From the NCBI GenBank assembly GCA_012516295.1, contig JAAYWU010000387.1, positions 1 to 8,199 of the forward strand: a stretch of DNA of 8,199 bases, in the 5' to 3' direction. The notes below the pieces were generated by a model. It was not told the origin of the DNA and did not search any database. It saw only the letters and a list, made by a program, of their open reading frames with translations. The first letter of the stretch is position 1; each line of letters begins with the position of its first letter. Of the stretch, positions 1 to 6,226 are shown piece after piece. Position numbers and translations under genes: made by a program. This stretch comes from Clostridiales bacterium (GTDB lineage: Bacteria > Bacillota > Clostridia > Oscillospirales > Acutalibacteraceae).

Positions 1-1050
1 GGACTGGATTTCCTTGATTTGGTAAATGGTTTTCAGATCCGCCGCGTTCAGTACGGAGAAAGGCGTTGCCGCGCCGTAACCGCCCCCGGCGACATAGAGT
101 CTGCCGTTGTATTCGACGGGGCTGGAGGAGATGTTGTTTCCCAAGACAGCGGATTTTAAAGCGGTGCCCGCGGCGATCTGCCCATTCGCGTCCGCTTTTA
201 CCGAGTAGATATAGCCGCTTTTTACGGAAACGTAGATTCTTCCGTTTGCATAGCAGGGGGTGGAGTTGACCGGCCCGCCGGCTGAAACGGTGCTGACCGG
301 GGAACCGTCCGAAAGGCGGTAGGTGGAAACATTACCGGCTGTGTCGGAGACTGCAATGGCGGAACCGGTCACAGCGGCTCCGTTCCAGTAATAGCCCGCG
401 GCCGCGTTTTCATGTTTCCAAGCGGTTTTGCCGTTTTCCGCAGAAAGGCAGGCGTACACGCCGGAATTGTAGGCATAGGTCTTGGGGTCCTGCGTATATG
501 TTCCGAAATAGATTTTGTGGTCGTAATACATAATGGGAGAGGCAATCTGCTGTGCGGACGAACCGTATGCAATGGTATCGCTCTGCCATACGGGGGAAAG
601 GCTGTCCATATCGAATGCGGAAATCCGCACGCCGACGGATGTTTGCTGCGGCACGAAAATCTTGCCGTCGCCGCAGGCGATTTGCGAATTATAGAGCGGG
701 ATATCCTTGCAGGAAGCGGATGCCAAAGTCTTACCGGTTTGTGCGTCCAGTTTTAAAAGTGTGCCGCTGGACAGAGTCATGTATAGGGAATTGCCAACGG
801 CAATTGGGGTGCCGCAGGCGTTGCTTTCCATTTTCATTCCATTGTATTCGCTGGTCGTACTATGTTTTATTGACCACAGCAGCTTCGCGTCCGACGGATT
901 TACCGGGGTTTTGGCGGCGGTAATGCCGGGGGTTTTCGGGGAACCTAAAAACTGCGGCCAATCCTGCGCGCTTTGCGCCGCGGCGCAGGCAGGAATGGAG
1001 AACATAAGTGTAATGGCGCATAGCGCCGATCGAATTCTTTTGGATTTCAT
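1..1050 (-). CDS. Secreted PQQ-like beta-propeller repeat protein, partial (C-terminus beyond left edge)
   Basis: An uninterrupted reading frame runs from ATG at 1050 to the window edge, giving 350 residues with no stop. Residues 1-25 form a signal peptide: basic MKSKRIR, a hydrophobic core, then ACAAA|Q as a probable signal peptidase I site. An IPAC lipobox reading is possible but poor. 'DWPQFLG' at 30-36 resembles the opening of PQQ-type propeller proteins. Repeated units follow, each a strand like 'GNSLYM', 'GKIFVP', 'HKIYFG', 'GRIYVS' or 'GRLYVA' (about 86, 129, 178, 270, 316), several followed by a turn such as 'LDAQTGKTLA' or 'LSAENGKTAW'. These look like five or six blades of a seven- or eight-bladed propeller. 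The start is supported by GGAGGG six bases upstream; an in-frame ATG at 1056 abuts that site and is less likely. No PQQ ligands or enzyme motifs are visible, so an extracytoplasmic binding or scaffold role is an inference. The missing C-terminus may hold the functional domain. Confidence 0.85.
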   Translation of the reverse strand, partial: MKSKRIRSALCAITLMFSIPACAAAQSAQDWPQFLGSPKTPGITAAKTPVNPSDAKLLWSIKHSTTSEYNGMKMESNACGTPIAVGNSLYMTLSSGTLLKLDAQTGKTLASASCKDIPLYNSQIACGDGKIFVPQQTSVGVRISAFDMDSLSPVWQSDTIAYGSSAQQIASPIMYYDHKIYFGTYTQDPKTYAYNSGVYACLSAENGKTAWKHENAAAGYYWNGAAVTGSAIAVSDTAGNVSTYRLSDGSPVSTVSAGGPVNSTPCYANGRIYVSVKSGYIYSVKADANGQIAAGTALKSAVLGNNISSSPVEYNGRLYVAGGGYGAATPFSVLNAADLKTIYQIKEIQS

Positions 1051-1087
1051 GGTCATCCCTCCGACGAAATTATAACACATGCTTTTT

Positions 1088-1116
1088 ATTATGATGGAAT
1101 TGTTCCGGTATTTCAA
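1088..1116 (-). promoter_or_regulatory. Sigma-A type promoter of the beta-propeller gene
   Basis: On the minus strand TTGAAA (1116-1111) and CATAAT (1093-1088) are separated by exactly 17 bases, each 5/6 to consensus. The start would fall near 1081, giving a leader of about 30 bases that includes the ribosome binding site. A perfect TATAAT lies closer (1074-1069), but its start point would fall on the Shine-Dalgarno sequence and it lacks a good -35, so the upstream pair is preferred. Confidence 0.6.
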
Positions 1117-1151
1117 GCAAAATAAACCATACAGCGGAAAAAGCCTCTGAA

Positions 1152-1194
1152 ATATAAAGGACGCGGCCTGTCAGACAAACCGCGCCCTTTATAT
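1152..1194 (-). terminator. Long hairpin downstream of glnN, possible second terminator
   Basis: Arms 1152-1166 and 1180-1194 are complementary over 15 positions around a 13-base loop. The single mismatch on the plus strand (A/C) becomes a G-U pair in minus-strand RNA, so all 15 positions pair in a transcript reading leftward from glnN. The 3' arm ends in CCUUUAUAU followed by UU, only a weak U-tract. It sits between the clear glnN terminator and the promoter of the propeller gene. A backup terminator or a 3'-end stabilising stem are both possible. Confidence 0.5.
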
Positions 1195-1221
1195 AGGAAG
1201 ATATGTAAAGATCTTGTACTT

Positions 1222-1256
1222 AAAAAAGAAACGGGAATCCTGTATCCTGATTCCGT
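1222..1256 (-). terminator. Intrinsic terminator of glnN
   Basis: In minus-strand RNA, ACGGAAUC (1256-1249) pairs with GAUUCCCGU (1239-1231) with one bulged G, around a 9-base loop. It is followed directly by UUCUUUUUU (1230-1222). It lies about 50 bases after the glnN stop codon. This is the standard rho-independent layout and separates glnN from the downstream propeller gene. Confidence 0.75.
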
Positions 1257-1302
1257 CCGCGGGCTGAAAGCCTTGGGCGGATAAGGAAGAAAATAAGAAG
1301 GC

Positions 1303-3396
1303 TTAGATTACGCTGAAAAGCAGATCACCGTAGGTCGGGTAAGGCCAGTATTTTCTGCCGACCAGGCTTTCGATTTCATCCGCAATCGCGCGGGCATCCT
1401 CCATCTGGGCAAAAACCGTATTGCGGTAAAACTGTGCCTGCTCTGAAACATCCTTGAATTCTTTTTCCGGTTCTACGGAGCTTTCCAGCACAATGGTTTT
1501 TTTGTACAGCTCGGAGCTGAGCGTAGAAAGCTTCTTCAGAAGCGTTTCTTCCAGCTCACAGCAGATGTCTGCGCAGAGCTGTTTTTTATTGATGGCCTCC
1601 TTGCTGATGTCCTTCATGTACGAGCATGCCGCCGGGAGGATGTCCTTTTTCACCATATCCACCATCGTCAATGCTTCAATATGGATTTGCTTACAGTAAT
1701 TCTCAAGCTGTATTTCGTAGCGGGAGTGGATTTCTGTTTTAGAGAATACCCCGTGCTTTTCAAACAGTTTTACATTTGCGTCGCTGATATAGTAAGGCAG
1801 GGCGTCCGCTGTGGAACGCAGGTTTAAAAGTCCGCGCCTTTTCGCTTCTTCCACCCATTCGTCGGAATAATTGTTGCCGTTAAAGATGATGCGCTTGTGC
1901 TCTTTCACAGTCTTCCGAATCAGTTCCGTCAATGTGCTGTTGAAATCCTCCGCTTTCTCAAGCTCGTCTGCAAAATCGCACAGTGCGTCCGCAATAATGG
2001 TGTTGAGCATGATGTTCGGGCAGGCGATGGAAACGGTGGAGCCGAGCATGCGGAATTCAAATTTATTGCCGGTAAAGGCAAACGGGGAGGTGCGGTTGCG
2101 GTCGGTGGAATCCTTCGGGAAGGTCGGCAGGACGTCCACGCCGATTTTCATGAAGGCTTTGTCCTGCTGCTTATAAGCCGTACCGTCTTCAATGGATTTC
2201 AGAACGCCCATCAGATCGTCGCCGATAAACATGGAAACAATAGCCGGAGGCGCTTCGTTTGCCCCCAAACGGTGGTCGTTTCCGGCGCTGGCGACGGAAA
2301 TGCGGAGCAGATCCTGATGTTCGTCAACTGCCTTGATAATCGCGGCGAGGAAAAGCAGGAATTGTGCGTTTTCACGCGGGGAGTCGCCCGGTTCCAGGAG
2401 GTTCACGCCGGTGTCGGTCGAAATGCTCCAGTTATTGTGCTTGCCGCTTCCGTTTACGCCGGCAAACGGTTTTTCGTGGAGCAGGCAGGTAAGGTTGTGC
2501 TTTGCGGCGACCTTTTTCATGATTTCCATGGTGAGCTGGTTCTGGTCGGTGGCAACATTGGCAGTCGTAAAAATGGGAGCGAGTTCATGTTGGGAAGGGG
2601 CAGCTTCATTATGCTTTGTTTTGGCAAAGATACCGAGCTTCCAAAGCTCTTCATCCAGTTCCTTCATATAAGCGGATACTCTCGGCTTAATCACGCCGAA
2701 ATAGTGATCTTCAAGCTCCTGTCCCTTCGGGGGTTTCGCGCCGAACAGCGTTCTGCCGGTGAAAATCAGGTCTTTGCGCTTCTCATACATTGCCTTGTCA
2801 ATCAGGAAATACTCCTGTTCCGAGCCGACGGTGGTAATGACGCGGTTTGCATCGGTGTTCCCGAAAAGCCGTAAAATGCGCATAGCCTGCTTGTTGATGG
2901 CGTTCATGGAGCGCAGAAGGGGAGTCTTCTTATCCAGCGCTTCCCCGCCGTAGGAGCAGAACGCCGTGGGGATGCATAGGGTGCCGTCCTTGATGAAAGC
3001 ATTGCTCGTTGGGTCCCAGGCTGTGTAGCCCCTTGCTTCGAAGGTGGCGCGAAGCCCGCCGGACGGGAAGCTCGAAGCGTCCGGTTCGCCTTTAATCAGC
3101 TCCTTGCCGGAAAATTCCATGATCACCTTGTCGTTTTCGACCGGATAAATAAAGCTGTCGTGTTTTTCTGCAGTAATCCCGGTCATCGGCTGGAACCAAT
3201 GCGTAAAATGCGTAGCCCCCTTTTCAACAGCCCATTCCTTCATTGCATTCGCAACTACGTTCGCCACGCTGGGGTCCAGCGGCTTTCCCTCTTCCCTGGT
3301 TTTTTTCAGAGCTTTATACGTTTCCTTAGGCAGCTTTTCCTTCATTACCGTGTCATTGAAAACCAGGCTGCCGAACATTTCAGGAACATTGCTCAT
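1303..3396 (-). CDS. glnN: Glutamine synthetase type III (GSIII)
   Basis: This enzyme makes glutamine from glutamate, ammonia and ATP in the cytoplasm and is the entry point for ammonium nitrogen. The protein is 697 residues, the usual GSIII length and much longer than GSI/GSII (about 360-470). The N-terminus [18 protein letters not shown] is typical of GSIII. Catalytic-fold motifs are intact: SEQEYF at 192-197 (metal-binding glutamates), [16 protein letters not shown] at 261-276, [18 protein letters not shown] at 307-324 and [11 protein letters not shown] at 376-386. I chose ATG 3396 because AGGGAG lies 8 bases upstream. The longer in-frame ATG at 3450 would start inside a leader hairpin and add a non-conserved hydrophobic extension, so it is rejected. 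The gene is transcribed alone from a consensus promoter through an attenuator-like leader and ends at its own terminator. Some annotations call this gene glnA. Confidence 0.97.
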   Translation of the reverse strand: MSNVPEMFGSLVFNDTVMKEKLPKETYKALKKTREEGKPLDPSVANVVANAMKEWAVEKGATHFTHWFQPMTGITAEKHDSFIYPVENDKVIMEFSGKELIKGEPDASSFPSGGLRATFEARGYTAWDPTSNAFIKDGTLCIPTAFCSYGGEALDKKTPLLRSMNAINKQAMRILRLFGNTDANRVITTVGSEQEYFLIDKAMYEKRKDLIFTGRTLFGAKPPKGQELEDHYFGVIKPRVSAYMKELDEELWKLGIFAKTKHNEAAPSQHELAPIFTTANVATDQNQLTMEIMKKVAAKHNLTCLLHEKPFAGVNGSGKHNNWSISTDTGVNLLEPGDSPRENAQFLLFLAAIIKAVDEHQDLLRISVASAGNDHRLGANEAPPAIVSMFIGDDLMGVLKSIEDGTAYKQQDKAFMKIGVDVLPTFPKDSTDRNRTSPFAFTGNKFEFRMLGSTVSIACPNIMLNTIIADALCDFADELEKAEDFNSTLTELIRKTVKEHKRIIFNGNNYSDEWVEEAKRRGLLNLRSTADALPYYISDANVKLFEKHGVFSKTEIHSRYEIQLENYCKQIHIEALTMVDMVKKDILPAACSYMKDISKEAINKKQLCADICCELEETLLKKLSTLSSELYKKTIVLESSVEPEKEFKDVSEQAQFYRNTVFAQMEDARAIADEIESLVGRKYWPYPTYGDLLFSVI

Positions 3397-3420
3397 GAAT
3401 ATCACTCCCTGCATAAATTT

Positions 3421-3464
3421 CAAAAAAATAAAGAGGCGCCATAGGGCCAAACCCTACAGCGCCT
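3421..3464 (-). terminator. Intrinsic terminator inside the glnN 5' leader (attenuator)
   Basis: In minus-strand RNA, AGGCGC (3464-3459) pairs with GCGCCU (3439-3434). A symmetric 2x2 internal loop follows, then UAGGG (3456-3452) pairs with CCCUA (3446-3442) around loop UUUGG. The stem is followed by CUUUAUUUUUUUG (3433-3421). It lies between the glnN promoter and the Shine-Dalgarno sequence AGGGAG (3410-3405). A terminator placed before the gene it precedes implies conditional read-through rather than termination of an upstream gene, because the upstream metY already has its own terminator at 3660-3697. Confidence 0.75.
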
Positions 3465-3471
3465 TTGCTGT
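3456..3471 (-). promoter_or_regulatory. Putative antiterminator hairpin with A1/G4 hexaloop (ANTAR-target-like)
   Basis: In minus-strand RNA, ACAGC (3471-3467) pairs with GCUGU (3460-3456) around the six-base loop AAAGGC (3466-3461). It uses the same bases as the 5' arm of the leader terminator (3464-3459), so the two structures exclude each other. Known ANTAR-protein RNA targets carry hexaloops with A at position 1 and G at position 4, as here, but normally as two tandem hairpins; only one is visible. Binding by an ANTAR regulator is an inference. Confidence 0.45.
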
Positions 3472-3493
3472 CATGCGTTTATTATATGACAGC
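3467..3493. repeat. 8-bp inverted repeat across the glnN -10 and start site (possible operator)
   Basis: GCTGTCAT (3467-3474) and ATGACAGC (3486-3493) are perfect inverted copies 11 bases apart, with centres 19 bp apart (about two helical turns). One arm abuts the -10 box, the other covers the predicted +1 region. The TGTCA/TGACA cores recall the GlnR/TnrA half-sites TGTNA/TNACA, but the gap is 13 bases instead of the canonical 7, so assignment to GlnR is not supported. An operator for another dimeric repressor is possible. Confidence 0.4.
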
Positions 3494-3509
3494 CGAGGAC
3501 GGATGTCAA
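3481..3509 (-). promoter_or_regulatory. Perfect-consensus sigma-A promoter of glnN
   Basis: TTGACA (3509-3504) and TATAAT (3486-3481) both match consensus exactly, with the optimal 17-base spacer, and AT-rich DNA lies upstream. Transcription should begin near A3474, giving a leader of about 78 bases. A promoter this strong ahead of a leader terminator suggests that output is set by repression or attenuation rather than by RNA polymerase recruitment. Confidence 0.85.
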
Positions 3510-3580
3510 CTTGAAAATGAAAATTTGCAAGATTTAATTATTTTTCATGCAAAATTGATTTAGAACAGGCCTTTTTATGG

Positions 3581-3600
3581 CAAATTGCAACAAATTGCAA
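3581..3600. repeat. Tandem 10-bp repeat CAAATTGCAA x2 upstream of glnN
   Basis: CAAATTGCAA occurs twice back to back. Each copy contains the palindrome TTGCAA (3585-3590 and 3595-3600), and a third TTGCAA lies at 3525-3530, 16 bases upstream of the -35. The spacings (10 and 60 bp) are multiples of roughly one helical turn. This may be a phased activator site, or chance in AT-rich spacer. Confidence 0.4.
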
Positions 3601-3659
3601 TTCGAAAAACGGGACGGAGCTTGAATTTGATATTCCGGTGCTGGCGTCCGGCTCGAAAT

Positions 3660-3697
3660 AAAAAAGTACCATTCGGAAACCCGGACGGTACTTTTTT
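3660..3697 (-). terminator. Intrinsic terminator of metY (potentially bidirectional)
   Basis: AAAAAAGTACC (3660-3670) and GGTACTTTTTT (3687-3697) form an 11-bp stem around a 16-base loop that can itself fold (CGG/CCG). Read on the minus strand it ends in a run of T followed by ATTT, about 55 bases after the metY stop. The symmetric A/T flanks mean it could also stop plus-strand transcription. It isolates glnN from the metY transcript. Confidence 0.85.
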
Positions 3698-3751
3698 GAC
3701 AATTCAAATCTGCGGAGCTTTATGTTCCATTCATGTATGCTACGTTTCCAC

Positions 3752-5026
3752 TTAAAGTTTTGCAAGGGATTGTTCAATGTCAGCGAGAATATCTTCCGCA
3801 TTTTCAATGCCGACCGACATCCGGATCATATCGGGACCGATACCGGCCTCTTTCAACTGTTCGTCGCTGAGCTGGCGGTGCGTGGTGCTTGCCGGGTGCA
3901 GAACGCAGGTGCGCAGGTCCGCCACATGAATGACGATGGAGGCGAGTTGTAAACCTTCCATGAATTTTGCCGCCGCTTCCCTGCCGCCCTTCACGCCGAA
4001 GGAGATAACGCCGCAGGTGCCGTTTGGCATATAGTTTTTCGCAAGGGCATAGTACTTGCTGCTCTTTAAGCCTGGATAATTCACCCATGCGATTTTCTCG
4101 CTCTTTTCCAGATACTCCGCGACGGCAAGCGCGTTTTTGCAATGCCGCTCCATGCGGACGCCCAGCGTTTCCAGCCCAAGGTTGAGCAGGAAGGCGTTGG
4201 TCGGGCTTGCCTGCGCGCCCAGGTCGCGCATCAGGTGCGCGCGGGCCTTTGTAATGTAAGCCGCTTTGCCGAATTGCTGGGTATAAATTATTCCGTGATA
4301 GGATTCGTCCGGTTCCGTCAGGCAGGGGAATTTCCCGTTGTTCCAATCGAAATTGCCGCTGTCCACAATGGCACCGCCAACCTGAACGGCGTGACCGTCC
4401 ATGTATTTTGTTGTGGAGTGCGTTATAATATCTGCCCCGAAGGCAAAGGGGTGGCAGTTCACCGGAGTGGGGAAGGTATTGTCGACAATCAAAGGTACGC
4501 CGTGCGCATGCGCCGTCTTTGCAAACATTTCCAAATCGGTAACTGTTAAAGACGGATTGGAAAGCGTTTCGGCGAAGACGCAGCGCGTGTTGGGCTTGAA
4601 CGCGGCGTTCAGTTCCTCCTCGGAACAGTCGGGGGGAAGAAATGTAAATTCAATCCCCATTTCCTTCATGGTTTTATAAAAGAGGTTAAAGGTACCGCCG
4701 TAAATAGCGCTGGAGCTTACGACATGGTCGCCGGCGTGGCAGATGTTGAAAACGGATATCAGAGAGGCTGCCTGCCCGGAGGAGGTCAGCATCGCACCAA
4801 CACCGCCTTCCAGCGCCGCGATTTTCTTCTCGACTGCGTCAATGGTCGGGTTTCCCAGACGTGTATAAAAGAAGCCGTCGGCTTTCAAATCAAACAACTC
4901 GCCGAGCGTCTGCGCACTGTCATATCGGAAGGTCGTGCTCTGAACAATCGGCAGTACGCGCGGAGCGCCGTTTTCCGGCTCGTAACCGGCGTGGATACAC
5001 CTTGTGTCAATGTGATACTGGCTCAT
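3752..5026 (-). CDS. metY: O-acetylhomoserine sulfhydrylase (aminocarboxypropyltransferase)
   Basis: A PLP enzyme of the Cys/Met metabolism family that converts O-acetylhomoserine and sulfide to homocysteine, so it fixes sulfide directly into the methionine pathway. At 424 residues it has the length of MetY rather than of the shorter MetB/MetC (about 380-400). Visible landmarks, numbered from ATG 5026: N-terminal 'IDTRCIHAGYEP'; FYTRLGNPT at about 53-61, whose Tyr/Arg bind PLP phosphate of the neighbouring subunit; SSGQAA at 82-87; VDNTF with cofactor aspartate D182; HSTTKY with the PLP lysine K207; and RMSVGIE near the C-terminus. ATG 5026 is chosen because AAAGGAG lies seven bases upstream; an in-frame TTG at 5032 nearly touches that site. 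It follows orf171 by 26 bases with no terminator between, so both are probably co-transcribed. No SAM riboswitch or T-box is visible ahead of the pair. Confidence 0.95.
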   Translation of the reverse strand: MSQYHIDTRCIHAGYEPENGAPRVLPIVQSTTFRYDSAQTLGELFDLKADGFFYTRLGNPTIDAVEKKIAALEGGVGAMLTSSGQAASLISVFNICHAGDHVVSSSAIYGGTFNLFYKTMKEMGIEFTFLPPDCSEEELNAAFKPNTRCVFAETLSNPSLTVTDLEMFAKTAHAHGVPLIVDNTFPTPVNCHPFAFGADIITHSTTKYMDGHAVQVGGAIVDSGNFDWNNGKFPCLTEPDESYHGIIYTQQFGKAAYITKARAHLMRDLGAQASPTNAFLLNLGLETLGVRMERHCKNALAVAEYLEKSEKIAWVNYPGLKSSKYYALAKNYMPNGTCGVISFGVKGGREAAAKFMEGLQLASIVIHVADLRTCVLHPASTTHRQLSDEQLKEAGIGPDMIRMSVGIENAEDILADIEQSLAKL

Positions 5027-5052
5027 TTTCAATCTCCTTTATTATTATCATC

Positions 5053-5568
5053 TTATCTGGTGAAAAAGGCTTTTAAGGCTTCCGCAGCCCAATCTGCGAA
5101 AGCAACCACACCCCAGACTAAAAATATAAACACAATCGCGGAAACAGCCCGGATAAAAAAGCGTTTTCCCGCGCTCATTTCCTCCGGTGCGGATTCCGGA
5201 ATATCCGTACTTCCCGTTTTATCCGCAGGCTTATGAAGCTCAGCGTCGGAAGCGTCCAAAATTCCAATGCCGCGGAGAATGTCTTCGCAGGCATGCAGTT
5301 CCCCGTACCGTACAAAAAAATTTATGTCGGTATTTGAGGGCTTCCCCACAATTGTGGAGGGCGGGCCGCCGATACCGCGGCTGCGTTCTTCAAATACAAC
5401 GCCTTTATCCCGGAAAGCGGCGCGGATCATCCCGGCTTTTTCTTCGGAAGCCGTCATAAGAAGCACCGGATCATCCTGTTCCGGCGTCCTGAGTTTTTTG
5501 GAGCTGCATACCGGGCAGCGCCGCATCTCATCTTTTACAAGCAATTGGCATTTGGAACAATACAGCAT
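5053..5568 (-). CDS. Small zinc-ribbon protein with C-terminal membrane anchor (DUF2007-like middle)
   Basis: This 171-residue protein has three parts. Residues 1-25 form a zinc ribbon with two CxxC knuckles (C4/C7 and C18/C21). Residues about 33-105 resemble the DUF2007 'putative signal transducing' fold (pattern 'PVLLMTASEEKAGMIRAAFRDKGV', written here only as 34-57), followed by a predicted loop 'GIGGPP'. Residues 106-135 are a polar, charged linker. One transmembrane helix at about 138-160 (FFIRAV...FADW) follows, ending in a short amphipathic tail. It has no signal peptide, so the ribbon should face the cytoplasm as in a tail-anchored protein. The start ATG 5568 has GGAAGTG about six bases upstream. 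It has its own promoter and is followed closely by metY. The DUF2007 match is by eye and moderate; the molecular function is unknown. Confidence 0.8.
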   Translation of the reverse strand: MLYCSKCQLLVKDEMRRCPVCSSKKLRTPEQDDPVLLMTASEEKAGMIRAAFRDKGVVFEERSRGIGGPPSTIVGKPSNTDINFFVRYGELHACEDILRGIGILDASDAELHKPADKTGSTDIPESAPEEMSAGKRFFIRAVSAIVFIFLVWGVVAFADWAAEALKAFFTR

Positions 5569-5595
5569 AATTTCACTTCCGTTTCTTTGCCTTTT

Positions 5596-5625
5596 ATCAT
5601 AACATATTTCCTTATCTTATTACAA
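5596..5625 (-). promoter_or_regulatory. Promoter of the orf171-metY operon (extended -10)
   Basis: TATGAT (5601-5596), preceded by TGT (extended -10 TGn), and TTGTAA (5625-5620) are 18 bases apart. Transcription would start near 5589, leaving only about 20 bases of leader before the ATG at 5568. That leaves no room for a riboswitch. Upstream of it, a weak stem-loop (5657-5683) overlaps the dpaB stop but lacks a T-tract, so some read-through from dpaAB cannot be excluded. Confidence 0.55.
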
Positions 5626-5680
5626 GAAACATGAATAAATATTATCCGTTTCCCAGTAGGCCCGGCTGCATTTGCCTGCC

Positions 5681-6223
5681 CTACAGCGCGCAGAGCGCGG
5701 CGGCCGGAATCAGGCTGAAGTCCGCGACGACGGAGGACGGCTTGTTTTCCGGGTCATCCTGCCGCATCGGGACAAAATAAATGTTTTTGCAGTTTAACAG
5801 CCTTCCGATGTTCTGGGCCGAAGCCGCGAGCGCGTCGTTCGTCGCCGGGGCCAGCAGCACCGGGCGGCCGATGCGCAGGTGGGACTTCACCGCCATGGTT
5901 ACGCTTGTATCGGTAATTCCGTTTGCAATTTTCGCAAGGGTGTTCCCGGTGCAGGGAGCGACGATCAGCAGGTCAAGCATTTTTTTTGGACCGATCGGTT
6001 CGGTATCAACGATTGTTTTCAGAACCTTCCTTCCGCAGATGTCTTCGATTTCCCAGATGAAATCATCCGCTTTGCCGAAACGCGTGTCTGTTGTCGCGGC
6101 GTTTTGCGACATGATCGGCAAAATGGCGTACCCCGCTTCGGCAAGCCCCCGCATCTGTTCGATCGCTTTCGAGAAAGTGCAGAAGGAGCCGCATAGAGCG
6201 TATCCTATTCTCATGCTATCCAT
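5681..6223 (-). CDS. dpaB: Dipicolinate synthase subunit B (flavoprotein-like)
   Basis: Subunit B of dipicolinate synthase (SpoVFB in Bacillus), which with DpaA turns the diaminopimelate-pathway intermediate dihydrodipicolinate (or its hydroxy precursor) into dipicolinic acid in the mother cell during sporulation; the product is loaded into the spore core with calcium. The 180-residue length is near the family norm (about 200). Flavoprotein-family marks are GYALCGSFCTF at 7-17, APCTGNTLAKIANGITDT at 89-106 and LLAPATND at 123-130. ATG 6223 is chosen because GGAGGAG, formed by the end of dpaA, sits 6 bases upstream; the internal ATG at 6214 is a weaker alternative. It starts 3 bases after the dpaA stop, so translation of the two is probably coupled. 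Confidence 0.96.
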   Translation of the reverse strand: MDSMRIGYALCGSFCTFSKAIEQMRGLAEAGYAILPIMSQNAATTDTRFGKADDFIWEIEDICGRKVLKTIVDTEPIGPKKMLDLLIVAPCTGNTLAKIANGITDTSVTMAVKSHLRIGRPVLLAPATNDALAASAQNIGRLLNCKNIYFVPMRQDDPENKPSSVVADFSLIPAAALCAL

Positions 6224-6226
6224 TCC

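Noticed and set aside
1897..2874. Plus-strand open frame of 325 codons opposite glnN
   Set aside because: It lies wholly antisense to the highly conserved GSIII gene, has no family resemblance, and is explained by the codon bias of the real gene.
3397..3450. N-terminal extension of GSIII starting at ATG 3450
   Set aside because: That ATG sits within the leader terminator hairpin, the added residues are not part of the family, and the Shine-Dalgarno sequence fits ATG 3396.
3469..3491. GlnR/TnrA operator at the glnN promoter
   Set aside because: The half-sites TGTCA and TGACA are present but 13 bases apart; the known site needs 7. I kept it only as a generic inverted repeat.
3538..3807. 89-codon minus-strand frame between metY and glnN
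   Set aside because: It begins inside metY in another frame and spans the strong terminator at 3660-3697, so it is not expected to be a gene.
3804..4346. Second minus-strand frame of 180 codons inside metY
   Set aside because: It is an out-of-frame shadow of MetY; the protein is arginine-rich and low in structure-forming patterns.
5657..5683. Stem-loop at the dpaB stop as an intrinsic terminator
   Set aside because: The stem is interrupted by a bulge and mismatches and no T-tract follows, so it is not a convincing terminator.
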